Of a DNA stretch of 19,672 bases, positions 1 through 7,914 are shown in pieces. The stretch comes from Deltaproteobacteria bacterium. Lineage in GTDB: Bacteria; UBA10199; SBBF01. The notes beneath the pieces are model-generated. The model was given only the letters and a program-made list of their open reading frames with translations. It searched no databases and was not told the origin of the DNA. The stretch is from NCBI GenBank assembly GCA_016207765.1, contig JACQOY010000126.1:1-19672 (forward strand), in the 5' to 3' direction. How positions within the stretch are numbered: position 1 is the stretch's first letter; each line of letters opens with the position of its first letter. The position numbers were made by a program, and so were the translations under genes.

Positions 1-2
1 AT

Positions 3-437
3 GACGCCTTTCCCGGTTTTGTCGAATCGGGGGAGGTGCTTGTCGGTGGGGCGTCGTGGTATGGTCCCGGTTTTCATGGTCGCAAGACCGCCAATGGCGA
101 GCGGTTTGACACACATGCCATGACCGCCGCACATAAGACACTCCCCTTCGGCACCTATCTGGCGGTGACGAACCCCGAAAATGACAAGACAGTTCTGGTG
201 CGGGTAAACGACCGCGGTCCTTACATTCGCGGGAGGATTATTGATCTCTCCTATGCCGCGGCCAAGGCCATCGATATGATCAAAAAAGGAACCGCCGAGG
301 TGGTTGCAAAGGTTTTATGGCCCCAACCGGACGAACAGGACTTGCCCCGCTCGGCCGACCTGTCCGACAAACGCGCCTCTCTTCCTCCCGCCGAGACGGT
401 TATCGGCCAGACGCTTGTTTCCACTTCCGGTTATTAG
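3..437 (+). CDS. rlpA: RlpA-like double-psi beta-barrel protein, 5' end outside window
   Basis: The reading frame is open from the first complete codon at 3, so the start lies upstream. The GTG at 36 sits inside the domain and is unlikely to be the start. The peptide has the RlpA core: [19 protein letters not shown], then [22 protein letters not shown] and IIDLSYAAA. In the family this is a double-psi beta-barrel fold, and Pseudomonas RlpA is a septal lytic transglycosylase acting on glycan strands that lack stem peptides. The conserved Asp-Arg-Gly and Ile-Asp-Leu-Ser segments are intact. No SPOR domain follows the barrel; only a short Pro/Ser-rich tail of about 40 residues is present, so any septal targeting would have to come from the missing N-terminus or a partner. 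The TAG stop overlaps the stop of the convergent downstream gene. Family assignment is firm; enzymatic activity is inferred. Confidence 0.85.
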   Translation, partial: DAFPGFVESGEVLVGGASWYGPGFHGRKTANGERFDTHAMTAAHKTLPFGTYLAVTNPENDKTVLVRVNDRGPYIRGRIIDLSYAAAKAIDMIKKGTAEVVAKVLWPQPDEQDLPRSADLSDKRASLPPAETVIGQTLVSTSGY

Positions 438-691
438 GCTTTCTTTGCCAATTCATCCACCAGCGCAATATAGGCCTGCATCGCCTGCTCTTTGCTCATC
501 CCTTTTCGCTTTTCCCACGCCTCGCATTTGGCCTTGGCCACGATGTCGAACATCCCCGGTTTTTTGCCGGATACATCGCCGACGGTGGATTGTTTGAAAA
601 GGCTGTATAGATCGAGCATTACATCGTTGGGTTGCGCCGGAAGGGTTTTGAGTTTTTCCAACGCCGCGTTGAATTGATCCTGAATGGGCAT
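434..691 (-). CDS. Acyl-CoA-binding protein (ACBP)
   Basis: This 85-residue protein is the usual size of a stand-alone ACBP, a four-helix cytosolic carrier of long-chain acyl-CoA esters. The family signature is clear at residues 21-38 ([18 protein letters not shown]). Positions matching the bovine acyl-CoA ligands are present: Tyr29, Lys33, Lys55 and Tyr74 (bovine 28, 32, 54 and 73, offset by one). The C-terminal helix reads [13 protein letters not shown]. An AGGAG Shine-Dalgarno on the minus strand at 701-705 lies 9 nt before the ATG, which supports this start. The stop overlaps the stop of the convergent rlpA-like gene, and the promoter must lie in the divergent gap before the VIT/VWA gene. 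ACBPs are near universal in eukaryotes but patchy in bacteria. Identification is very secure; the pathway it serves is not visible here. Confidence 0.93.
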   Translation of the reverse strand: MPIQDQFNAALEKLKTLPAQPNDVMLDLYSLFKQSTVGDVSGKKPGMFDIVAKAKCEAWEKRKGMSKEQAMQAYIALVDELAKKA

Positions 692-814
692 ATTTTTTGT
701 CTCCTTTCCCGCATCTTTAACAAGAGATTCCTTTTTAATTCCACAAAAATTTAAACCCTCCTTTTCCCCCTTCGCGTTCCGGCAGACTGTATGTTTTTTA
801 ATGGGGAGAAAAAA

Positions 815-3262
815 ATGAATTCCGGAAAATTTTTTAGAACCCTTTTGTCCTCTTTGCCGTTGGGAGCGGCCCTGTTAACTTTGTCCTTTTCAATTGCCGC
901 TGAAGAGCGAAACAGCGGGATCACTCAGGGAGTCATGCGTGTGTTGGGGCAGGAAGGAAGAGAGGTGGCCGATCTTCCGCTCAAACATACAAAGGTCGAA
1001 GCGAAAATATCCGGATTCATCTCCGAGGTGACTGTCACCCAGACCTTCCAAAATCCATCCAAGGATCCCATCGAGGCAATCTACGTTTTCCCCCTTCCGC
1101 AAAACGCCGCAGTGAATGAGATGTTCATGAAAATCGGCGACCGGACGATCCACGGCCAGATCAAACTCCGCGAGGAGGCCAGAAAGATTTATGAAGAGGC
1201 GAAAAGGCAGGGAAAAGTCGCCTCGCTTCTCGACCAGGAACGGCCGAATATTTTTACCCAGTCGGTGGCCAACATCATGCCGGAACATGAAATCGAAGTG
1301 ACGCTCAAATATGTGGATGTTCTTGTCTATGAAAAGGGAAGTTATGAATTCATGTTCCCGATGGTGGTGGGGCCGCGGTTTATTCCCGGAAAACCGACCT
1401 CGCCCTCGACTCAAGGATGGGCCGACGATACCAATCTTGTACCGGACGCATCCAGGATTACCCCGCCGTATCTCAAACCCGGCACCCGTTCCGGCCACGA
1501 TATCGAAGTTGGCGTTACAATCGATGCCGGCGTTCCTTTGCAAGATATCATCACCGAGACGCACCAGATTAAAATTGAAAGCAAAGAGGGCTCAAAGGCA
1601 ATTATCAAACTTCAGCCTTTCGATTCGATTCCGAACAAGGATTTTGTCCTTCGCTACGGTGTTGCGGGCGATTCCATCGAAACCGGATTTTTGACCCATC
1701 GCGAAAAGGGGAAGGATGGATTTTTCACGCTGATCGTTCCGCCGGTCAAAGAAATTCCCGATACTCAAATCACCCCCAAGGAAATGGTGTTTGTCGTCGA
1801 CACCTCCGGATCGATGAGTGGTGAGCCGATCGCCAAGGCCAAGGAGGCGATGCGGTATGCCTTGAAGCACATGAACTCAAACGATACATTCAAGATTATC
1901 CTGTTTAATTCCGACGTGAAGGAGCTTTCCACAAAACCGCTTCCGAACACCTTCGACAATGTGCAAAAGGGACTGGCCTTTATCGACCAGATTCAGGCCG
2001 GCGGCGGGACCTTGATGATGGAAGGGGTGAATGCCGCGCTTGGTTTTGGGCGGGATCCGTCACGTCTACGGATTGTTCTCTTCATGACCGACGGCTACAT
2101 CGGCAATGAATCGCAAATTCTGGCGGCGATTGAGGATCAGAGAAACGATGCGCGTGTCTTTTCCTTCGGTGTCGGTTCTTCGGTGAACCGCTATCTGCTG
2201 GATGAAATGGCCCGTGTCGGCAGGGGAGCGGTGACCTATGTGACCCTCAATGAGGAATCAAAAAAGACCGTGGAGCAATTCTACGAGAGGATCTCCAAGC
2301 CGTTTCTGACCGATCTGTCGATTGAAACAACCGGTGTCGCCTTTAAAGACATTTATCCCGAAAGAATTCCCGATGTATTTTCCGCTCAGCCGGTTGTGGT
2401 TCACGGGCGATTCTCGTCTGCCGGAAATGGAACGATTGTTCTCAAGGGGAAACTGGGGGGAAAACCGTGGCAGAAGGAGGTGCCGGTGACCCTTCCCGAA
2501 GAAAACAAAGAGAACGCCGGCATTGCGTCGGTCTGGGCCCGGACGCGGATTGCCGATCTTTTGCGCCAAAATTATGCCGGTGAGAAAACGGATATCGTTC
2601 AAAAAATCACGAATCTTGCGCTCGAATATCATCTGATGAGTGCCTACACGTCATTTGTTGCGGTGGAGGAGAAGATCGTCAACGAAAACGGAAAATCGAC
2701 GACGGTCCAGGTGCCGCTCGAAATGCCGCTGGGGGTCTCCTACGACGGCGTGTTTGGCGCCGACGGCGAAAAACGTGATCGTAGTGTGGGCCCGAGCGGC
2801 GGGGTGGGGTTTTTCTCCATGGGCCGAAAGGCGAAGAGCTCTCCATCAATGCCGATGGAAGAATCAATGGCGGATGACGGCGAACCGAAATCGAATCTCC
2901 GCTCCGTTCCAGTCGATGGCGTCAAAACCGATTTTTTCTCTTATCAGGCAGATTCCCCTGTGACCCTCCAAATCACCTTCACCAACACCACGGGCAAGGA
3001 TATCTCCGTAGGGGCGTATTGCAATACGCCCTTACAAACCCGTGGTGTTGAGCTGGAGGTGATCGGCCCGGCAGGCGCACGCCTGCAGGCGAATGGCCAG
3101 AAAGGAACTCCGGTGAAGATTGCCGCCGGCGAGACAAAGACGTTCGAACTTGATCTGTCGAAATTCTTCAATCTCAAAACCAAAGGCATCTATGCCGTGA
3201 AGGTCAAAAAAGTTGGCGGTGTGGCGATGAACGTAAAGGCGGTGACATTTCGGGTGGAATAA
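815..3262 (+). CDS. Secreted VIT and von Willebrand factor A domain protein
   Basis: The start at 815 is preferred over the in-frame ATG at 791 because GGGGAG at 803-808 is correctly spaced and the protein then opens with a signal peptide (residues 1-29, ending SIAA). The product is 815 residues. A VIT (vault/inter-alpha-trypsin) domain spans about 52-180, including FQNPSKDPIEAIYVFPLP and RPNIFTQSVANI. A VWA domain spans about 323-500 with a complete MIDAS: Asp329-Thr-Ser-Gly-Ser333, a Thr in GGGTLMMEG near 399 and Asp426 in FMTDG. A C-terminal beta-rich module covers about 690-815. VIT-VWA proteins are adhesion or scaffold-type secreted proteins binding partners through a divalent metal. No LPXTG sorting signal or sortase gene is seen, unlike related sortase-target proteins. 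Residues 732-741 are encoded by a palindromic repeat. The partner and role are unknown. Confidence 0.9.
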   Translation: MNSGKFFRTLLSSLPLGAALLTLSFSIAAEERNSGITQGVMRVLGQEGREVADLPLKHTKVEAKISGFISEVTVTQTFQNPSKDPIEAIYVFPLPQNAAVNEMFMKIGDRTIHGQIKLREEARKIYEEAKRQGKVASLLDQERPNIFTQSVANIMPEHEIEVTLKYVDVLVYEKGSYEFMFPMVVGPRFIPGKPTSPSTQGWADDTNLVPDASRITPPYLKPGTRSGHDIEVGVTIDAGVPLQDIITETHQIKIESKEGSKAIIKLQPFDSIPNKDFVLRYGVAGDSIETGFLTHREKGKDGFFTLIVPPVKEIPDTQITPKEMVFVVDTSGSMSGEPIAKAKEAMRYALKHMNSNDTFKIILFNSDVKELSTKPLPNTFDNVQKGLAFIDQIQAGGGTLMMEGVNAALGFGRDPSRLRIVLFMTDGYIGNESQILAAIEDQRNDARVFSFGVGSSVNRYLLDEMARVGRGAVTYVTLNEESKKTVEQFYERISKPFLTDLSIETTGVAFKDIYPERIPDVFSAQPVVVHGRFSSAGNGTIVLKGKLGGKPWQKEVPVTLPEENKENAGIASVWARTRIADLLRQNYAGEKTDIVQKITNLALEYHLMSAYTSFVAVEEKIVNENGKSTTVQVPLEMPLGVSYDGVFGADGEKRDRSVGPSGGVGFFSMGRKAKSSPSMPMEESMADDGEPKSNLRSVPVDGVKTDFFSYQADSPVTLQITFTNTTGKDISVGAYCNTPLQTRGVELEVIGPAGARLQANGQKGTPVKIAAGETKTFELDLSKFFNLKTKGIYAVKVKKVGGVAMNVKAVTFRVE
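3008..3035. repeat. GTAGGGGCG-type palindrome inside VIT/VWA gene
   Basis: A 28-nt palindrome with arms GTAGGGGCGTATTG and CAATACGCCCTTAC pairs at 13 of 14 positions. It is read in frame as residues 732-741 (VGAYCNTPLQ) of the C-terminal module, between a conserved-looking KDIS and TRGVELEV. Related ends occur at 10068-10095 and 13496-13547. Confidence 0.85.
3071..3086. repeat. Short palindrome inside VIT/VWA gene
   Basis: The arms GCAGGCG and CGCCTGC are separated by 2 nt and translated in frame as part of GPAGARLQANG. It lies 35 nt after the GTAGGGGCG-type element. It may be a second miniature insertion or chance self-complementarity in a GC-rich codon run. Confidence 0.45.
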
Positions 3263-3267
3263 AATGG

Positions 3268-3687
3268 TTATTCCAGGTTGGAACAATTCTCCGTCAGCCA
3301 GTCTTCCGAAAGATCAAAAAAAATGGTGGTCTTGACGACATCAATGTCCAGTTCGAGCCCTTCCCCTTCGTTGGTGTTGACGAGAATCGTGTTCCCGTCC
3401 ACTGCCTCCCAGCCGCCGAGGGCGATTTCTCCGTCGACGTTCATCGTGTAGACGGTTGGACCAAACGAGATGGTGATGTCGAAATTTTCCACCTCGGGGT
3501 CTTCTTCATCCAGCGCTCCATCCTCACAATCGTCAAAAAAGGCGGTGATTTCCTCGATGCCGACCGCATTGTAGGTGTTGCCCGAAAGACGATTTTCAAG
3601 CTCTTTGGCCTCTTCGCTATCGGATGAACCGCCGCCACAGGCGGGAAAACCAAATAAAATCAACACAACAAATAATGAAAACCTCAT
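3268..3687 (-). CDS. Small acidic lipoprotein of unknown function
   Basis: This 139-residue protein begins with a short hydrophobic signal peptide and a lipobox, FPAC, with the lipidated Cys at 17 followed by GGGSSDSEE. The mature part is strongly acidic and predicted beta-rich (for example FDITISFGPTVYTMNVDG and GGWEAVDGNTILVNT). Two further cysteines, in FFDDCEDG and TENCSNLE near the C-terminus, could form a disulfide. The pattern resembles small lipocalin-like lipoproteins, but I do not recognise a specific family and assign none. It is convergent with the VIT/VWA gene (5 nt between stops) and divergent from the large lipoprotein gene. Its Shine-Dalgarno is weak. That it is a real exported lipoprotein is fairly sure; its role is open. 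Confidence 0.75.
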   Translation of the reverse strand: MRFSLFVVLILFGFPACGGGSSDSEEAKELENRLSGNTYNAVGIEEITAFFDDCEDGALDEEDPEVENFDITISFGPTVYTMNVDGEIALGGWEAVDGNTILVNTNEGEGLELDIDVVKTTIFFDLSEDWLTENCSNLE

Positions 3688-3773
3688 ATCTTTGTTATCG
3701 GCAGGATCCCGAAAAAGTTGCGGGTTTTTTTAAGGGTCACCTCCCTCAGGCCTTGTGTAATTCAAAAATCTGA

Positions 3774-3840
3774 CCCCTCAAAATGGGAAAAGGCCAAAAA
3801 ATTGACGATGATTAGGTTTTCCTTTCCATTTTTAGGGGGG
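3774..3840. repeat. Imperfect inverted repeat, possible enhancer site or mobile-element remnant
   Basis: The arms at 3774-3793 (CCCCTCAAAATGGGAAAAGG) and 3821-3840 (CCTTTCCATTTTTAGGGGGG) pair over most of their length, with a 27-nt loop. Its centre lies about 120 nt upstream of the start predicted from the -24/-12 element at 3901, the usual position for an activator (bEBP) site of a sigma-54 promoter. An AT-rich tract (3845-3890) sits between the two. It could equally be a remnant of a REP-like element. Confidence 0.5.
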
Positions 3841-3900
3841 AAACTCAACATAAAGATTAGTAATTTTATATAGTTACAAAAAATGACCTTTTCGAGAAGT

Positions 3901-3916
3901 TGGCATGGGTATTGCA
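3901..3916 (+). promoter_or_regulatory. Sigma-54 (-24/-12) promoter
   Basis: The sequence TGGCATGGGTATTGCA matches the sigma-54 consensus TGGCACG-N4-TTGCW at every fixed base except one (C to T), with exact GG-to-GC spacing. Transcription would start near 3926-3928, only a few bases before the ATG at 3930. The lipoprotein mRNA would therefore be nearly leaderless, which fits the absence of a Shine-Dalgarno there. Activation would require an ATPase-type enhancer-binding protein; none is encoded in this window. Confidence 0.7.
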
Positions 3917-3929
3917 CTAAAAATCAATC

Positions 3930-6791
3930 ATGGGTTCGGCCACCGGTCTATTTTCCACTCGTCTTGTTAGGGTATTTTTCCTTCTCCTTTTTTTCCTTTT
4001 TGCCTGCAAGCAAACCGGTTTGAAATCTGACGAAGCCCCTTCCGGAGATTCAGCGGGCGAAGAAACGGATACTGGAGAGATAACGGATACCGGCGACTCC
4101 ACTCCAAGCGGTGAAGGGGAGGAGACAGCGGCGGCAGGATCCATGAACATTGTTTACGATTTTACCACAAGCATCCCGGAGGGGATCACAAGCTCCGGTT
4201 GCGTTATAGCCGGCGGCGCTCTTGTCCTTCCTAAAAATGCCGATGGTACGTATCGGGAAGAATGTTATATCGACGTGGCGCTTGGCTCCAAGGTGTCTGT
4301 GCCGATTATGGCGACTGTGGACGCCACTCGTGTCAACTCCCTATCCCATGGCGATTTCGAGTCGGTGACTGCAAATCAAATCAATCTTGAAAGTTCTCTG
4401 AATCAATCCATGCTCTCTTCATTGGTCAGCAGTCAATGGATTGCCGATGCCTCCGGATCGAGCTATAAGCCCTCCATTGTCGACGACGGTTCCGGGAATC
4501 ATGCGGCGGTTCTTACCAAGCGGGGGTCGTTGTATCAGTACTTTAAAATCCTGCCGGGTGAAGGTTTCCGGTTCATGGTTGATTTAAACGGCTCCAACCT
4601 TGGTGAACGGAGCGGCATCGATCAGTTATTTTATCTCTCATTGCAATTTTTTGACAAAAATTTCAGTCGCCTCAATTTTTTGAATCCGGTGGCTGACTCC
4701 ACCGTTTCGGAATTGTCGAATTTCAAAAATTATAGTTCCACGGACGATCGGTTGACTGTTGATGTTTTGCTTCACACAATCGACTGCCAAGACCACGTCA
4801 AATACAAAAAAGAGGACGGGACCCATGGGGCGGATGTTTTCTTTAACCATTGCAAACAACCCGGCGGAAGCGCCCAGACAACAAGCGCAGGCAACACCTA
4901 TTTGGAAGAAGACATCACTTATGGTGCTGTTGAATTAAAGCTGAACTGGCAAGGGGACGGCACGGCCTCCATTGATGACATCTCGGTTGATTACCTGAAT
5001 CAAATCCAAATGGCGGTTATCAGCAACAACGCAGTTGTTGCCCGGTCGTGGCCCGGTGAACACGATTTATATATCGAAAATCCGAGCGCAGAGGTCACAC
5101 TCCGGCTCTATCTTCGCACTCTGGTGCCCGCCCAGACACCCACTGTGAAGAGCCTTAGCCTCTCCTCGGGAGAGACCCACAAGGTGCAGGTCGGCAATAT
5201 GCTTGCCGCGTTTGCCGAACCTCGGATCGGCTTTACGGGAATAATCCCCCCGACACAGGAGTGGTATGATGCCCCCACTGTGCGTTCGGAGTGCCTCGAC
5301 CCCTTCGAGGGCAACGCGTCTCTGGGGTGCTGGGATTTCCTCACGAAGTACGGTGTGGGTCGGTGGCGGACGAATATCCCGCTCAACAACTTCAATACGA
5401 CCCTGAACGATGGAACGTATTCCTTGCCCTTCCACGAAGGGAACTACAGCAACAAGGTCGAGCCCCGGACCTTCCTGCCGCACCTAGCTCAGGCATCCGA
5501 AGCGGGGATGGAGATCCTGATGATCATCGACGGCGCGTGCGACGGGACCTATTGGTTCGGCAGTCAGTCCTACGATTGCTTCTGGGATGGCACCTCCGGA
5601 GAGTTGAAGAGCGCATTTGATCCCACCCCGAGCGACAACACCGACGACGCCAATCAGAGTATCGAACTGATGCGACAGGTCGCCAAGAGATTCGTGAGTC
5701 TGTTCAACGGCAATCAAACTTATGTTTTTTCCGACGGTTCAACCGTTAAATTGCCGCCTATCGGCCGTTGGGAATTGGGGGTGGAAACCAATATCGCAGA
5801 ACCTGAGTGGTATACCCTGCTCAGCGATGAAGACGAGGCGGCCTACCTTTCCGGTATTGCCAAAACGATTCGACAAGAAGATACGGATGCCCATGTGGAA
5901 ACCAGCCTGAATCCAAATAATTCAACCATTCATCAAACCTTCGATTACGACTATATCGAAAGCATTCTGTCGAAGGCCGAAGCCGAAAATTATACCCACT
6001 TTAATTTCAACACCTTCAACAACGGGACAGACATCCAGCCCGAAGAATGGCTCGTCGACTGGCCTCTGTTAAAGGAGCAGAGTTATTTTGGCTCGTGGAA
6101 GGATAAAACCTTAGCGGTGGGAGCTTATGACTATGCCCGGACAAAGTATGATCCCGATTGCAGTGACAAGTGGGAACGCGGTTTTGGCGATCAGCGTTAC
6201 GCAAAACTTCTAGCCCGGGCCACATTGGTGGCCTTAAGCCTGCCGGCGGAAGAGATCTACGATTACATTTTTTTTGGTGGAGAGGGATGGGCCGGGGGAA
6301 ATCTCAGTTACGAACCATGCTGGAAAGCCGAGTGGGATTCGGGAACTATTTTTGAACGGGTTGTGGACACCGGTGTTTTGGCAGGCAAGGACGAGCCATC
6401 GCAATATGAACTGAATAGCGGAGGTCTCGCCTTGATAACGATTGCCAAATATATTTCGTCTTCAAGCCCGTTTGAAACAACTGTTGAGGACGGCGGTTCT
6501 CTTTATGCAACTTATTTTGAAAGCTCCGGCGGATCCAGATACTTTGCCCTCTGGCAGGGATACGATGATCAATATGGGGCCGATTATATGGGTTATGTGA
6601 GCGGTCAGGCCGATCATGGATATGAAGCCGGGCGTCTCGTGAATATAACCCTCGATGGGGCCGGAAGTTTTAGTCGGGCTACACGTATTCCTCTGGATGG
6701 AACCGCATTGGAATCTCTTGCGGTTACCAATGGCCTGATCCAAAAAATTCTTCTTGAAGGGGACATGCCGGTTTTGATCAAACTTGAGTAA
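3930..6791 (+). CDS. Large lipoprotein with glycosidase-like (TIM-barrel) region, unassigned
   Basis: The product is 953 residues. The N-terminus is a signal peptide with a lipobox ending LFAC (Cys26), followed by an acidic Ser/Thr/Glu/Gly-rich linker (about 32-72) as in surface lipoproteins. Residues 80-370 look beta-rich, carbohydrate-binding-like. From about 425 the sequence resembles a (beta/alpha)8 glycosidase: YGVGRWRTNIP near 474, WELGVETNIAEPEW at 614-627 in the place where clan-A enzymes carry the acid/base Glu, and FFGGEGWAGG with Glu785 as a possible nucleophile. The tail ends in a beta-sandwich-like PVLIKLE. The canonical Asn-Glu is absent (Val618-Glu619), so catalysis is not assured. 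I do not recognise a named family. No Shine-Dalgarno is seen; the gene lies directly behind the -24/-12 element and 44 nt before the next gene. The stretch at about 5055-5705 is visibly more GC-rich than its flanks. Confidence 0.85.
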   Translation: MGSATGLFSTRLVRVFFLLLFFLFACKQTGLKSDEAPSGDSAGEETDTGEITDTGDSTPSGEGEETAAAGSMNIVYDFTTSIPEGITSSGCVIAGGALVLPKNADGTYREECYIDVALGSKVSVPIMATVDATRVNSLSHGDFESVTANQINLESSLNQSMLSSLVSSQWIADASGSSYKPSIVDDGSGNHAAVLTKRGSLYQYFKILPGEGFRFMVDLNGSNLGERSGIDQLFYLSLQFFDKNFSRLNFLNPVADSTVSELSNFKNYSSTDDRLTVDVLLHTIDCQDHVKYKKEDGTHGADVFFNHCKQPGGSAQTTSAGNTYLEEDITYGAVELKLNWQGDGTASIDDISVDYLNQIQMAVISNNAVVARSWPGEHDLYIENPSAEVTLRLYLRTLVPAQTPTVKSLSLSSGETHKVQVGNMLAAFAEPRIGFTGIIPPTQEWYDAPTVRSECLDPFEGNASLGCWDFLTKYGVGRWRTNIPLNNFNTTLNDGTYSLPFHEGNYSNKVEPRTFLPHLAQASEAGMEILMIIDGACDGTYWFGSQSYDCFWDGTSGELKSAFDPTPSDNTDDANQSIELMRQVAKRFVSLFNGNQTYVFSDGSTVKLPPIGRWELGVETNIAEPEWYTLLSDEDEAAYLSGIAKTIRQEDTDAHVETSLNPNNSTIHQTFDYDYIESILSKAEAENYTHFNFNTFNNGTDIQPEEWLVDWPLLKEQSYFGSWKDKTLAVGAYDYARTKYDPDCSDKWERGFGDQRYAKLLARATLVALSLPAEEIYDYIFFGGEGWAGGNLSYEPCWKAEWDSGTIFERVVDTGVLAGKDEPSQYELNSGGLALITIAKYISSSSPFETTVEDGGSLYATYFESSGGSRYFALWQGYDDQYGADYMGYVSGQADHGYEAGRLVNITLDGAGSFSRATRIPLDGTALESLAVTNGLIQKILLEGDMPVLIKLE

Positions 6792-6835
6792 AACTATTGT
6801 ATCACTGGAGGTTAAAAGGTAGATCTTGGGCAACG

Positions 6836-7678
6836 ATGAATCTTGATTTTTATGCCGACAATTATTATGGTGCCGAGCGCTTTCTAAAACATTTTTGTTT
6901 GCAAAAAAAGGCACCAGCCCTCCCCTTTTTATCCGAACTCACGCGTGTGTTTTGCAAAATCCCGTACGAAAATGCCACCAAACTGCTCAAGGTCCGAAGC
7001 GGCGCCGAAGGGGCAAAGCGTCTGCGTCTGCCGGAAGAAGTGCTCGAAGATTATCTGCGCTTCGGCGCCGGCGGCACCTGTTTTTCGCTCACCTTCTTTT
7101 TTCACACGATCCTGAAAAATCTCGGATTTGAATCGTATCCGGTGATGGGAGACCGGTCGTACGGAATGAACACGCACTGCGCGCTCATCGTGGATTTTGT
7201 CGGTGAAAAATTTCTGGTCGATCCGGGATTTCTGGTCGATCAGCCAATCGCCCTTGATCCATTGCAGGACACGGTTTTACGGACGGCGTTTAATACGATC
7301 ATTGTTTCACCCTCCCCCTCGGATCAAAATTATCATTTCTATACCATCCATCAGAACAACAAAAAATGGCGCTATCGGTTGAAAATAAAACCGGTCGACT
7401 GGGAGGAATTTTACCGCCACTGGACCGATTCGTTTTCGTGGAGCGGATTGAATTCGGTGGTCATCACGGCGGTCATGGGCGGCCGACAGATTTATTTTCG
7501 CGACAACCATCTCCGGATTGTCGCGCCCGATCAAGTTTTGCGGCAAACCGTGAAAAATCCAAGTGAGCTTGAGACCATTTTTGGCATCCATGCCCCCCTC
7601 TTGTGTCAGGCCTTGGAATCGATCCCCTCTTCCGGGGATAGTTCTGTGGACAGAATTCAAAATGAGGCTAAAATTTAG
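6836..7678 (+). CDS. Arylamine N-acetyltransferase-like protein
   Basis: The ATG at 6836 gives a 280-residue protein, typical for the NAT family, starting MNLDFYADNYYGAERFL. An upstream in-frame TTG at 6797 would add an unconserved 13-residue extension. Family landmarks are IPYENATKL (43-51), Cys82 in GAGGTCFSL, His114 in NTHCALIVDF and Asp129 in FLVDPGF, which together form the Cys-His-Asp triad. Known NATs transfer acetyl from acetyl-CoA to arylamines or hydrazines, and some family members form amide bonds in secondary metabolism. The usual RGGxCFE around the nucleophile is GAGGTCFSL here, so this is a divergent branch with uncertain substrate. It may be co-transcribed with the lipoprotein gene 44 nt upstream. 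Family assignment is strong; substrate is unknown. Confidence 0.87.
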   Translation: MNLDFYADNYYGAERFLKHFCLQKKAPALPFLSELTRVFCKIPYENATKLLKVRSGAEGAKRLRLPEEVLEDYLRFGAGGTCFSLTFFFHTILKNLGFESYPVMGDRSYGMNTHCALIVDFVGEKFLVDPGFLVDQPIALDPLQDTVLRTAFNTIIVSPSPSDQNYHFYTIHQNNKKWRYRLKIKPVDWEEFYRHWTDSFSWSGLNSVVITAVMGGRQIYFRDNHLRIVAPDQVLRQTVKNPSELETIFGIHAPLLCQALESIPSSGDSSVDRIQNEAKI

Positions 7679-7856
7679 GCAGTTATCCCACTTTCCATCA
7701 CTCTTCAATCAATTTTTAATATAACCACTTGATAAATATATGTTTATTGGCAATATTCGGGCCAGGGTCCATTTTCCCCGATTTTGGGCTGGTTCCAACC
7801 TAAAAATTTCCCGTGATTTTAAGTATTTATGACCCTCATCCACGGCCTGAATTAAC

Positions 7857-7886
7857 TTGACACTTTTCCCCGTAATGGATTAATCT
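7857..7886 (+). promoter_or_regulatory. Putative sigma-70 promoter of the dcw operon
   Basis: A perfect -35 hexamer, TTGACA (7857-7862), is followed 17-18 nt later by a weak -10 (TTAATC/TAATCT at 7880-7886). The predicted start, about 7892-7896, falls on the repeat boxes beginning at 7892. That arrangement suits repression by MraZ. The rest of the 260-nt gap (7679-7856) is AT-rich, with no gene or clear terminator that I could see. Confidence 0.6.
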
Positions 7887-7891
7887 ACCAT

Positions 7892-7914
7892 AAAGTGGTA
7901 AAAGGTGGTAAAAA
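7892..7914 (+). promoter_or_regulatory. MraZ operator (tandem AAAGTGG-type boxes)
   Basis: AAAGTGG (7892-7898) and AAGGTGG (7902-7908) are each followed by TAA and repeat with a 10-nt period; a degenerate third unit (AAATAG) follows. MraZ binds tandem GTGG-containing boxes of this spacing in front of its own gene in several bacteria. The mraZ Shine-Dalgarno GGGG (7928-7931) is 7 nt before the ATG. Confidence 0.75.

Noticed and set aside
36..437. GTG at 36 as a true start of the RlpA-like gene
   Set aside because: The frame is open upstream to the window edge and the GTG lies directly before the conserved barrel core, leaving no signal peptide.
890..1564. Minus-strand open frame of 224 codons
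   Set aside because: Antisense to the secure VIT/VWA domain coding sequence, with no signal or motif.
3701..3732. Terminator-like CCCG...CGGG followed by a T run
   Set aside because: The stem has only four pairs with a nine-base loop, and no plus-strand gene ends just before it, so it does not qualify as an intrinsic terminator.
7748..7762. Possible second -24/-12 element (TGGCAATATTCGGGC) upstream of mraZ
   Set aside because: The -12 part lacks TTGC and several fixed bases differ. A TTGACA promoter closer to mraZ explains the region better.
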